The notes under the pieces were generated by a model. The model was given only the letters and a program-made list of their open reading frames with translations, did no database searches and had not been told where the DNA came from. Positions 1 through 7,894 of a stretch of DNA of 62,042 bases are shown here, one piece after another. Position numbers and translations under genes: made by a program. Source of the stretch: Planctomycetales bacterium (GTDB lineage: Bacteria > Planctomycetota > Planctomycetia > Isosphaerales > Isosphaeraceae); contig DAIDHB010000102.1 in NCBI GenBank assembly GCA_027452145.1, positions 1 through 62,042 on the forward strand. The letters are read 5' to 3'. The number at the start of each line of letters is the position of its first letter. Positions within the stretch are counted from its first letter, which is position 1.

Positions 1-317
1 GGAAAGCGCGCGAACGAAGCCAATCGACCTTCGGAAAGCGCGCGAACGAAGCCAACTTACCGAATCTCGGGGTGAGTGCGAGCAGTCAACGAGTGATTCG
101 AAGTCGAGCCTGGAAAAGCGCGCGAACGAAGCCAATCTTCACGCTGTCTTCATGTTTCCGGAGGGGCCTTTGGGTTCGGGGACCCGGAAAGCGCGCGAAC
201 GAAGCCAACGTGCCGAAACGATGGGCGCCTGCGAGCATTCATCGATTGCGGATCGCCAGGCAGGTTGCGCCGGGCAGTCGGCCGGCGGCGAGAGCGGCGT
301 GCGCATCGGGATTCGCC
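1..317. repeat. Four copies of a ~23-bp dispersed repeat in a gene-free stretch
   Basis: A unit with the core GCGCGAACGAAGCCAA, preceded by GGAAA, occurs in direct orientation at 1-23, 33-55, 112-135 (one extra A) and 186-208. Start-to-start spacing is irregular (32, 79, 74 bp) and the intervening sequence is unrelated. I see no convincing gene in 1-317; short open frames here translate the repeat itself. The zinc-ribbon gene ends at 318 on the minus strand, so the repeats lie just downstream of it. The first copy begins at base 1, so the array may extend beyond the window. Confidence 0.85.
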
Positions 318-938
318 CTAATCCCGGAATGCGTGCATGACAATCCAGGCGGTGATGGCGATCAGGACGATCGCGGCCTCGATGGCCAGGAGCGACCAGC
401 GAGGGCGGACAGAGGCGGGGTCCGCATGCTCGTGATGGTCCGGCGGGTCGTCCTCGAGGTCGAACTCGTCGTCGGGCCAGTCCCAGCCCTGGTCGAGGAT
501 GACGCGGGCCTCGGCGGCCAGTTCGGCGGGGACCTGGAGCTTCACGCCGCCGGTGGCGACCCGGTACATGGCCGGGGCGCCCATGCGTTCGCCCTCGACG
601 AAGGTTGGGATGCCTTCGGCCTCCAGGCGGATCACGGCCGCGGCGACGGCGAGGGTGTCGGGGAACCGCCGCACGGTGGTCCATCGGACCGAATCGCCGG
701 CGACGGCGGGAGGACGGAGGATCTCGTCATCGGCCAGCAGCTTCACGTCGTGCTTGGGGCAGAGCGAGCCGATCGGGCTGCGGACGTGGGCCTCGCAGAC
801 TGGGCAATAGCCCTGTGGGACCAGGGTCGAGCCGCAGCGTTCGCAGAGGTCGGACGACGCCGTGCCCGCGGAGTGGCCGCAATCGGGACAGAAGCGCGGG
901 GCATGGTCGACCGTGGGGCGGGATTCGTCGTTCCACAT
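318..938 (-). CDS. Zinc-ribbon and DUF2007-like protein with C-terminal membrane anchor
   Basis: A protein of about 206 residues. The N-terminal third carries four Cys-type knuckles (CPDCG, CERCG, CPVC, CPKH), suggesting two zinc ribbons. The middle (WTTVRRFPD to AEARVIL) resembles DUF2007, a small domain named a putative signal-transducing domain in bacteria, with the typical run of choosing which residue source of a ligand is read from a sequence-variable pocket. An acidic stretch (DDEFDLEDDPPD) precedes one hydrophobic C-terminal helix (LLAIEAAIVLIAITAWIVM), so the soluble part is probably cytoplasmic and tail-anchored. I chose the ATG at 936-938, preceded by GGAAG, over an upstream frame that would add 40 residues of unlikely composition. 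It is the last gene of the minus-strand envelope block but is separated from plsY by 311 bp with a large palindrome. Specific function is unknown. Confidence 0.75.
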   Translation of the reverse strand: MWNDESRPTVDHAPRFCPDCGHSAGTASSDLCERCGSTLVPQGYCPVCEAHVRSPIGSLCPKHDVKLLADDEILRPPAVAGDSVRWTTVRRFPDTLAVAAAVIRLEAEGIPTFVEGERMGAPAMYRVATGGVKLQVPAELAAEARVILDQGWDWPDDEFDLEDDPPDHHEHADPASVRPRWSLLAIEAAIVLIAITAWIVMHAFRD

Positions 939-1249
939 GACGCTTCCAGCTTGCCAGAACGTCGCGGTGGGTGGCAAGGGCTTCGCGGGCCGGGAGAGCC
1001 CGGCGAACGGACTCGACCCCGGGGGGCATGGCACCGGACGTGGAGCGCCTGAAAGCAAGTCACATCGAGCTCAGCGAGCCGACCCATCGGCAAGCCGTCC
1101 AGGATGAGAACCGCGAAAAACGCGAAAACCCGCGAAAAGGGAGGATCGATCGGCCGGGCGGCAAGTCAAACCCCTTCTCCCACCTGTTTTCCTTTTCGCG
1201 TTTTTCGCGTTTTTCGCGGTTAAATCCGGAGATGTTGCCGAACTCCAAT
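939..1249. other. Gene-free spacer with a large palindrome
   Basis: The spacer between the zinc-ribbon gene and plsY (both minus strand) holds no credible gene. Its main content is the inverted repeat at 1111-1219, described separately. That structure could end plsY transcription, although no clean T-run follows the stem on the minus strand. Confidence 0.6.
1111..1219. repeat. Long inverted repeat built from CGCGAAAAA-type nonamers
   Basis: The left arm 1111-1140 reads as about three tandem units of CGCGAAAA with small variations. The right arm 1191-1219 is its near-perfect reverse complement. The loop is about 50 bp. A transcript could fold a stem of nearly 30 bp. It sits 31 bp downstream of the plsY stop codon. 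Confidence 0.85.
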
Positions 1250-3049
1250 CTATCGTGTCCGCAGTTCGACAACGTGGATGCTGCCGGTGCGGGTTGCGAC
1301 GGCGATGATGCCGCGTTCGGGCGAGTAGGCCAGTCCGGTGGGCCGGGTGTGGCCCAGGTTGAACGGGCCGAGCAGCGGGAACCGGCCGATCTCGTGCTGC
1401 TGCGGGTGCGCCTGGAGGATCTCGAGGGCCGACTCGTTCTCGCGGGCCGTCACGAGGTAGTCGACGCGGGCCGAGGCCGGCGCGCTCCCGTGGGTGCCGG
1501 CGGTCGCCGGGGGCGATTCGAGGGCGACGGTGGTGCCCTCGGTGCCGGCGGGCATCATGATCCAGTCGTCGTCCTCCGACTTCGAGACATAGGGCGTCCC
1601 CGTGGTTGCGATCGAGGTGTGGCCGATCAGGCGCGGCTCGGACGGGTTGGTGACGTCCACGGCGGCCATCCGCTTCGACTTGGCCAGCAGGACGGCGGCG
1701 TAGTGGCCTGAGGCCGAGAGGCTGAGGCGTTCGGGATCGTCGGTGGCGTCGAACGTGACGTTGCCCATCGGGTGCGTGGCGGCCGTCTCGGGATCGATCG
1801 AGACGACCTCGAGCGTGGCCAGCGGCTTCTTCTCGTCGCCCTCGGAGCGGCCCGAGGAGAGGACGTACACCAGCCGGCCATCGGACGAGGCGGCCAGGTC
1901 ATCCGGGTAGAATCCGGCCGTGATCCGCGAGCCGACGCGATGGCCGAGGGTGTCGTACACCTCCCACCATCCGGGCACAAGATGCTTGGTATCCCCATCC
2001 GGGCGCTGGAGCACGGCGAACCGGGTGCCTAGCGAGGCCACGGCGACCGGCCGGCCCTCGAGCCGGGCCTCGGCCGCGGGGTGCAGGGTCTTGGCCGCGT
2101 CGACCTTGTAGATCAAAAGGGTGTTGTACCGGGGGCAGATCCCCGCCAGGCAGTCGCCGCCGGTGGCGAAGGCGACGCGATCCACCCGCTGCTGGCCGGT
2201 GACGACGCGATCGGTCTCCTTGAGCGACCAGGGGCCGGCCACCGCCTCGACGGATCGCGCTGCGTTGCGGACCAGCAGGGTCCCGCCGATGAGCACCATG
2301 CCCAGCACGCCCACGACGATCAGGAGCGTCGTGCCGATCCGCCCGGAACGAGGCGACGGCCCGGGATTCGCCGGTCCCCCCAGGCCCGAGCCGTCGCGTT
2401 TGCGGCATCGGCCGAAGTTCGCCCGGTTCTCCGTGCCCGCCCGGATTCGCGCCAGGTTGGAACGGTGCCGGACCACCAGGAGGCCGACGACGGCGATCGA
2501 GAATAGGCTCATGGCAATATGCTCGCGACTGAAAGGCGCGCGGTCCCGGGCGAAGTGGGCCACGGCGAAGCCGACGCCGCCCACCAGCGACGCCAGCGAC
2601 ACGTAGCACCAGGTCCACAGGACCGCGACGAACACCAGGACCGCCACGGCGCAGGAGATCGGGTCGAGCGCCAGGACCACGCCCAGGCTCGTCGCCACCC
2701 CCTTGCCGCCCCGAAATCGCAGATAGACCGGAAACGTGTGACCCAGGATGGCCGCCAGGGCGACCAGCACGGGAAGGTGGACCGGAACGTGGCCGGCGAC
2801 CCGCTCGACGAGCCAGGGAAAAGTGAGCGTCGGCAGGAAGCCCTTGAGGCCGTCGAGCAGCAGGACCAGGAAGAAGTACGGCCGCCCCAGCACGCGGCCG
2901 ACGTTGGTCGCACCCAGGTTGCCCGAGCCCACCGTGCGGATGTCGATCCCCTTGACGGCGCGCGCGACCAGCAGGCCGAACGGGATCGAGCCGATCAGGT
3001 AGGCCGCTGCGATGGCGAGGGCCGAGGCCGTCATGGGAGAGAGCTGCAT
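1250..3049 (-). CDS. plsY: Glycerol-3-phosphate acyltransferase PlsY fused to a C-terminal beta-propeller-like domain
   Basis: Residues 1-210 are a complete PlsY, the inner-membrane enzyme that transfers an acyl group from acyl-phosphate to glycerol-3-phosphate in the first step of phospholipid synthesis. Family motifs are visible: GSGNLGATN near residue 42, GHTFPVYLRFRGGKGVAT near 104, and HRSNLARIRAGTE near 196, with several hydrophobic helices between. PlsY proteins are usually about 200 residues; this one is about 600. After a linker there is one more membrane helix (about 241-261), then about 340 residues with repeated short strands (VASLGTRFAVLQ, AASSDGRLVYVLS, SLSASGHYAAVLL, LAYSPERGIIAVATR) typical of WD40/YVTN-type propellers. 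The start is ATG 3047-3049 or the adjoining GTG at 3052. The nucleotidyltransferase gene stops 1-4 bp upstream, so the pair is cotranscribed. The propeller function is unknown. Confidence 0.85.
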   Translation of the reverse strand: MQLSPMTASALAIAAAYLIGSIPFGLLVARAVKGIDIRTVGSGNLGATNVGRVLGRPYFFLVLLLDGLKGFLPTLTFPWLVERVAGHVPVHLPVLVALAAILGHTFPVYLRFRGGKGVATSLGVVLALDPISCAVAVLVFVAVLWTWCYVSLASLVGGVGFAVAHFARDRAPFSREHIAMSLFSIAVVGLLVVRHRSNLARIRAGTENRANFGRCRKRDGSGLGGPANPGPSPRSGRIGTTLLIVVGVLGMVLIGGTLLVRNAARSVEAVAGPWSLKETDRVVTGQQRVDRVAFATGGDCLAGICPRYNTLLIYKVDAAKTLHPAAEARLEGRPVAVASLGTRFAVLQRPDGDTKHLVPGWWEVYDTLGHRVGSRITAGFYPDDLAASSDGRLVYVLSSGRSEGDEKKPLATLEVVSIDPETAATHPMGNVTFDATDDPERLSLSASGHYAAVLLAKSKRMAAVDVTNPSEPRLIGHTSIATTGTPYVSKSEDDDWIMMPAGTEGTTVALESPPATAGTHGSAPASARVDYLVTARENESALEILQAHPQQHEIGRFPLLGPFNLGHTRPTGLAYSPERGIIAVATRTGSIHVVELRTR

Positions 3050-3053
3050 CACG

Positions 3054-3809
3054 TCACTGGTCCCGTCCGATCCTGAGGGTCTCGGCCGCCCGCTCGCCGA
3101 GGAACTGCGACCGGCGCGACTCGAAGACCTCGTTGGCCAGTTCGTAGTCGTCGGGCCGGCCGATGTCCAGCCAGTAGCACGGCTCGCGGAAGCAGTGGAT
3201 GTCGTGCCCGTCGCGCCTCATCTTCTCGAGCAGGTCGGGCATGCCCAGCGACTGGCCGGGCTCGAGGTAGTCCCAGGCGGCCGGGTCGAGGATATAAACG
3301 CCCATGCTGACCTGGAACGAGTACTCGGGCTTCTCGTGATAGCCCTTGAGGACGTGCGGGTCCTTGTCGAACAGCAGCACGCCGAAGTCGATCCGCACTT
3401 CGCGGGGATACGAGGCGATCGTCGCCGCCGCGCCCCGGGACTGGTGGAAGCGGTACATCTCGGCGAAGTCGAGCGTGGTGAGGATGTCGCCGTTGATCAC
3501 GAGGACCGGCTCGGAGGGACGCTCGAGCAGGGTGAGGCCGCCGGCGGTCCCCAGCGGCGTGGTCTCGCGGCGGTAGTCGATCCGGGTGCCGAACCGCCGG
3601 CCGTCGCCGCAGAATGCTCCGATCAGCTCGCTGAGGTAACCGGTGATGATGGTGACGTCGCGGAAGCCGAACCGCGCGAGCTGGCGGAGCACCAGCTCGA
3701 TGATCGGCATGGGCTCCTCGCCGCCGAGGGGCATGAGCGGCTTGGGCAGCACGTTCGTGTAAGGGCGAAGCCTCGTCCCCTTACCGCCGGCCAGGAGTGC
3801 GGCTTTCAT
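3054..3809 (-). CDS. Sugar-phosphate nucleotidyltransferase
   Basis: A 251-residue protein of the NTP_transferase (RmlA/GlmU/ManC-like) fold. It would couple a sugar 1-phosphate with an NTP to make an NDP-sugar for glycosyltransfer. The N-terminus carries the signature LLAGGKGTRLRPYT with the lysine of LPKPLMPL following, then VLVINGDILTT as the metal/sugar site. The substrate cannot be told from sequence. A strong GGGAGGGA ribosome site precedes the ATG. It lies 17 bp after the GT4 glycosyltransferase and nearly abuts plsY, so it probably supplies activated sugar to the LPS/glycan enzymes transcribed with it. Confidence 0.88.
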   Translation of the reverse strand: MKAALLAGGKGTRLRPYTNVLPKPLMPLGGEEPMPIIELVLRQLARFGFRDVTIITGYLSELIGAFCGDGRRFGTRIDYRRETTPLGTAGGLTLLERPSEPVLVINGDILTTLDFAEMYRFHQSRGAAATIASYPREVRIDFGVLLFDKDPHVLKGYHEKPEYSFQVSMGVYILDPAAWDYLEPGQSLGMPDLLEKMRRDGHDIHCFREPCYWLDIGRPDDYELANEVFESRRSQFLGERAAETLRIGRDQ

Positions 3810-3826
3810 CGCGGTCCCTCCCTACT

Positions 3827-5104
3827 CTACGTTCGTTCCGTCGGTTGATCGTACGCCGCGCGAGCGCCCCGGCCGGCCCGATGGACGCCGGCCGCGGATG
3901 CGGCGTGCCGGCGTCCGAGGTGGGCCCGGGCCTTCCGGCAGCGAGCAGCCTCGTCGAACACGGCGAGCAGGCGCTCGACGTGCAGGTCGAACGTCTGCTG
4001 CCGGCCCAGGATGCGGGCTTCCTCGGCCATCGCCCGCCGCTCGCGATTGTCGGCCAGCCGGTCGAGCGCGGCGGCCAGCTCGGCCTCGGCGTTCGGCGAG
4101 GTCAGGATGAAGCCGTGCTTGCCGCCGGTCATCAACTCGCCGGCGCCGTTCTGCTCGGTGGTGATCACGGGCAGGCCGCAGGCCAGGGCCTCGAGGACGA
4201 CCAGCGAGCAGGGGTCGTAATAGGTCGGCTGGGCGAAGAAGTCGCACGACCAGTAGGCATCGCGGACGTCCGGGTAGAAGCCCAGGAAGTGGACGCGGTC
4301 CCCCACGCCCCATCGGCCGGCCAGGCGGGTATACGGCGCGGCGTCGCCCCCGCCGCAGACGACCAGGTGGATCGGCCGGCTCGTCGGGTTGTCACGGTGC
4401 CGACGTCCCAGCGCGGCGATCAGCGGACGCAGGCCCTTCAGCGCGAAGTTGTGCCCGACGAAGAGGCCGAGGAGGTCGTCGGCACCGAAGCCCTGGCGGA
4501 GGCGGAACTCGCGGCGGACGGCCTCCGGATCGGGGACGTCGATCCGGCTCGCGTCGATCGCGTTGGGGACGACGTGCACCCGCTGCCGTGGGACCTGGTG
4601 GAACTCCTCGAGATGGCGGCGGACCATCTGGCTGACCGCGACGTAGCGGGCCGGGCGCTCGCGGTCGTACTGGCGCTGTTCGATGGCGCGATGGACCCAG
4701 TACTTGGGATTGGCCGTCTTCAGCAGCCGGTAGACCTTGCGCGACAGGGGCGTCGCGAACCGCGCCGCGTTGGCCCGGAGGCTTCCCTCCTGCACGCCCC
4801 CCTGCGGGATAATCACGTCGTGCGCCCAGGTGTTGATGAAGCCCACGGAGCAGTCGTGATTTCCCGAGCGCAGGGCCTGCTCGGAGAGATCCGCGAAGTT
4901 CCAGAGCCGCTCGAGCCTGGTCGTCCCGGGAGCCGGGACGTTCACGACGTTCACCCCGGCGGGCAGGCAGCCTTCGGCCAGGCGCTCGGCGTAGAGGTCG
5001 ACCCGGTGTCCGCCCAGGACGAGGGCCCGGCAGAGGTCGGCGACATAGGTCTCCGCGCCCCCGTGTGACGGGTCGACAGTCCGGTAATTGAGGGCGAGGT
5101 GCAT
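3827..5104 (-). CDS. GT4-family glycosyltransferase
   Basis: A 425-residue GT-B glycosyltransferase of family 4. The N-terminal acceptor half begins with HGGAETYVADLCRAL, the usual glycine-rich loop. The C-terminal nucleotide-sugar half shows LFVGHNFALKGL, LVVCGGGD, VHFLGFYPDVRDAYWSCDFFAQPTYYDPCSLVVLEALACGLPVITTEQNGAGEL, the E-x7-E region typical of GT4 enzymes. It is cytoplasmic or membrane-peripheral, with WaaG-like LPS core transferases as the closest functional analogy given its neighbours. The last ~35 residues are Arg/Ala-rich and probably disordered. The nucleotidyltransferase gene starts 17 bp downstream. Confidence 0.88.
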   Translation of the reverse strand: MHLALNYRTVDPSHGGAETYVADLCRALVLGGHRVDLYAERLAEGCLPAGVNVVNVPAPGTTRLERLWNFADLSEQALRSGNHDCSVGFINTWAHDVIIPQGGVQEGSLRANAARFATPLSRKVYRLLKTANPKYWVHRAIEQRQYDRERPARYVAVSQMVRRHLEEFHQVPRQRVHVVPNAIDASRIDVPDPEAVRREFRLRQGFGADDLLGLFVGHNFALKGLRPLIAALGRRHRDNPTSRPIHLVVCGGGDAAPYTRLAGRWGVGDRVHFLGFYPDVRDAYWSCDFFAQPTYYDPCSLVVLEALACGLPVITTEQNGAGELMTGGKHGFILTSPNAEAELAAALDRLADNRERRAMAEEARILGRQQTFDLHVERLLAVFDEAARCRKARAHLGRRHAASAAGVHRAGRGARAAYDQPTERT

Positions 5105-5243
5105 GATTCCGTCCCCGGGGATCCGCCAGGAGCCTCCGGCCCCCGACCGTCGACGGCACGCAGTGGTGCGGTCGGCCTTCCTGGTCTTATCGCTCCCCCT
5201 CCGCGAGCGGCTATAGCCATTCGCGGCCCGAGGGGCGTTCGCC

Positions 5244-6161
5244 CTAACGCGGCTTCCGGTTGTGCGCCAGGTAACGCGCCGCCCGGTACTTCACGACCCA
5301 CGCCTGCCAACCCGGCCGGGCGACCCGGCATCGCTTCCGGTACGACCGCCAGAATCGCAACCGATCGCGGTCGTCGATGCCGTCCACGCCGAAGGTCGAA
5401 TAGAGCAGTTGGCCCAGATCCTTCCAGCGCAGCCAGGCCGAGCCTGCGCGCGTGGCCGTCGACGAGAGCCGGTGGAGGTCGATCAGCACGAGCCTGGGAG
5501 ACTCACCGCCGCGATCCTCGTCGAGCCGTTCGACGTCGAGGAAGAAGTGGCAGAGGTACAGGTCCTTGTGGTAGAGGCGGGCCGCGTGCAGGGTCGCGGC
5601 GATCCGCGCCATCTCGGCGATCACCCGCCGCTTGAGCGTGGCGAATTCGCGGGGCTCGAGCCGCCCGGCCAGCCGCGGGATGGCCTCGTGGAGGGCCTCG
5701 CAGCCCGTCAGCTCGGCGACCATGAGGAACGCCGACATCCGGCCGCGGGGTCCGATCCGCTCGCCCGCGGCCACAACCTCGGGGACCTCGATCCCCAGCG
5801 ATCGGCCGTGCTCGAGGTGGGCCCACTCGGCGCCGGCCGGGGAGTACCGGCCCGCGGGATGCAGTGTGGCGGCGAGCCGGGCCGCCCACGGCAGCCGGTA
5901 CTGCCGCTTGAGGTAGACCGATATCCCCCGCGCCGGGGCCTCGCCGGCGGACCCGGCTCGCTCGCCCGCGTGGAAGACGACGCGGGCCGTCGAACGCCCT
6001 TGCTTTGTGTGCAGGCGGTCGCGGGCGTCGAGGTCCATCACGCCGGAGGCCAGGTCCTCGGGCAGGCAGGATCGGTAGCGCTCGTTGACCCAGGTCCAGG
6101 CCACGCCGCGAGTCCACCGTTGCCAGAGCGATCCGTAGCTCACCGGGCAATCCCTTCCCAT
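5244..6161 (-). CDS. WaaP/InaA-like lipopolysaccharide core kinase
   Basis: A 305-residue protein with an atypical protein-kinase fold of the RfaP/WaaP/Kdo-kinase type, which phosphorylates inner-core LPS sugars on the cytoplasmic side. The phosphate-anchor lysine region is VYLKRQYRLPW, a catalytic loop reads HKDLYLCHFFLD, and the metal-binding DFG counterpart is VLIDLHR. The C-terminal FWRSYRKRC segment also matches the family. The ATG at 6159-6161 overlaps the end of the upstream GT39 gene by 22 bp, indicating translational coupling. A much longer open frame continues upstream, but that part only overlies the GT39 gene in another frame. The acceptor sugar is unknown. Confidence 0.85.
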   Translation of the reverse strand: MGRDCPVSYGSLWQRWTRGVAWTWVNERYRSCLPEDLASGVMDLDARDRLHTKQGRSTARVVFHAGERAGSAGEAPARGISVYLKRQYRLPWAARLAATLHPAGRYSPAGAEWAHLEHGRSLGIEVPEVVAAGERIGPRGRMSAFLMVAELTGCEALHEAIPRLAGRLEPREFATLKRRVIAEMARIAATLHAARLYHKDLYLCHFFLDVERLDEDRGGESPRLVLIDLHRLSSTATRAGSAWLRWKDLGQLLYSTFGVDGIDDRDRLRFWRSYRKRCRVARPGWQAWVVKYRAARYLAHNRKPR

Positions 6162-7747
6162 GAGACCGGGCGATGGAAGCGGTAGATCACGACGGCCGGC
6201 GTCGGGTCGTCGGGCGAGGACGGGAAGTCGGCCAGCGGCGTCCCCGCGAACGAGAGAAGCGCACGGAGCGTTTCCCCGCGAGCGCTGGTGGCCCGCAATT
6301 CGTCGACCCCGACGAGCACATACGCGAGGGCCGAGTCCGTCAGCGCCTGCCGGACGTGCCAGTAGTCGTAGCCAGGCAGCCGCGAGACGAATTGCGCCCA
6401 GCCCCGGGTGTCCAGCACCTTCTCGCCCGGCGCGGCATGGTCGGCGAGCCAGCGCCCGGCTGACCAGTGGCCCCATCGGCTGAGGTGGTTCGAGTGAGAA
6501 GGATTCATCTGCACGGCGATCGAAAGCCCCAGCGGAAAGGCCAGCGCGGCGAACCGGGCGACACGCGCCCCACGAGGCGGCAGCCGCAGCAGCTCGCCGA
6601 TCCGTCGGCAGCACAGGTAAGTCCCCGCCGCGGCCCACGGGATCGAGGCGACGACCAGCGGCAGCACGTGCCGCCCCGACAGGTAGCCCAGCGTCGCACT
6701 GTGCCGCAGCAGGGCGGCGAGGTAAACGATCGCGAGGATGCCGAGGAGGCGCGCTTCGATCGCTGGCCCCTGCGAAGCGCCCTCGCATCCGATCGCCTGG
6801 CGGACGGCCCGACGCCTGGCGATGCCCCAGGCGGTCATCACGGCGAAGAACCAGGCGAGCTCCTCCCACCAGCGGCCGAAGATACGCCGAAACGCCTGGC
6901 CCAGCCCCCGGATTGCGATGTGGTCGGTCTCCTCCTTGGGCGAGAAGTCCCAGCGCGGGTCGTCGAGTCCGCGCGGCACCGGTTGCGGCACCGGGCGGAC
7001 CAGCGTGGCCTGCGGTCCGAGGCCGGCGGCGTTCCGGAGCGACACCTTCTCCGAGAGCCCGCCCTTGATCGTCGCGTAGCCGCCGATGACTATCGACGGG
7101 ATCAGCAGCATCAGCGACAGGGCGAGCGCCGCGCGGGGCCGCGCCGGGATCGAGGGCCGCACGCGATCGACGAGCCAGGCCAGGCCGATGACGGCCGGAA
7201 GGAGGATGGCCTCGGGCCGGGCGAGGTAGCCGAGTCCGCCGGCGACGCCCGCCCCCGCGGCAAATCGCCAGTCGCCGGATCGCAGGGCCCGCGCGGCCAG
7301 CCAGATCGTCAGGAACGTGGCGACGAGGCCCAGGCTGTCGCCAAGGGTCTCGCGGCCGACCTCGGCGACGCGCGGCAGCAGGGCCAGCACCCCGGCCGCG
7401 ATGAACGCCACGCGACGGTCGAAGATCGCCTCGGTCAGGAAGTAGACGGGGATCAGCAGGACGAGCGAGGCCAGCGCCGCGACGAGCTGCGCGGCGATCC
7501 GCCAGGCATCCGCGCCCTCGCCGATGGCCGCCGCGACGGGCGGCTCGACCATCGCCACGAGCGCGGGATAGAGCGGATGGACGTCGGCACCCCGCACGAC
7601 GTCCGCCCAGGGATCGCTCTGGAACTGCCGCGCGAACCGGATCAGCTTGAGGCCGTCCTGGGCCGGCAGCAGCGTCCGCGCAATGCCGAGGCCGTGCAGG
7701 CACGCGGCGAGCAAGATGATCGCAATCAGGCTGCGGCGATGGGCCAT
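6140..7747 (-). CDS. GT39/ArnT-like polyprenyl-phosphate-dependent glycosyltransferase
   Basis: A 535-residue multi-pass membrane protein. It starts with a hydrophobic helix followed by a periplasmic loop containing DGLKLIRFARQFQSDPW and DVHPLYP, the early acidic catalytic region of PMT_2/GT39 enzymes. These move a sugar from a polyprenyl-phosphate carrier onto lipid A, glycan or protein on the outer face of the inner membrane. About ten further hydrophobic segments follow, and the C-terminus is a soluble periplasmic-type domain (VLDTRGWAQFVSRLPGYDYWHVRQAL). A GGAGGA site precedes the ATG. It overlaps the LPS kinase gene, supporting a role in LPS or surface-glycan decoration. The donor and acceptor are not deducible. 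Confidence 0.82.
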   Translation of the reverse strand: MAHRRSLIAIILLAACLHGLGIARTLLPAQDGLKLIRFARQFQSDPWADVVRGADVHPLYPALVAMVEPPVAAAIGEGADAWRIAAQLVAALASLVLLIPVYFLTEAIFDRRVAFIAAGVLALLPRVAEVGRETLGDSLGLVATFLTIWLAARALRSGDWRFAAGAGVAGGLGYLARPEAILLPAVIGLAWLVDRVRPSIPARPRAALALSLMLLIPSIVIGGYATIKGGLSEKVSLRNAAGLGPQATLVRPVPQPVPRGLDDPRWDFSPKEETDHIAIRGLGQAFRRIFGRWWEELAWFFAVMTAWGIARRRAVRQAIGCEGASQGPAIEARLLGILAIVYLAALLRHSATLGYLSGRHVLPLVVASIPWAAAGTYLCCRRIGELLRLPPRGARVARFAALAFPLGLSIAVQMNPSHSNHLSRWGHWSAGRWLADHAAPGEKVLDTRGWAQFVSRLPGYDYWHVRQALTDSALAYVLVGVDELRATSARGETLRALLSFAGTPLADFPSSPDDPTPAVVIYRFHRPVSWEGIAR

Positions 7748-7894
7748 CGCGATCCTCCGTGATCCTCGGCCCGGATGTCGACCCGCTTCGGGGAGTCGAG
7801 CGACTCGCGTCCGTCGATACGCTTCTCGCGGTGCCCGCGCGGGGACGGCCGGAATCGCTTCGCCGGAAGCCGGACGCGATTATAGGGACGCCGG

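Noticed and set aside
1..208. A short CRISPR array
   Set aside because: Repeats are dispersed at irregular distances (32, 79, 74 bp), differ by an insertion, and no cas-like gene is near.
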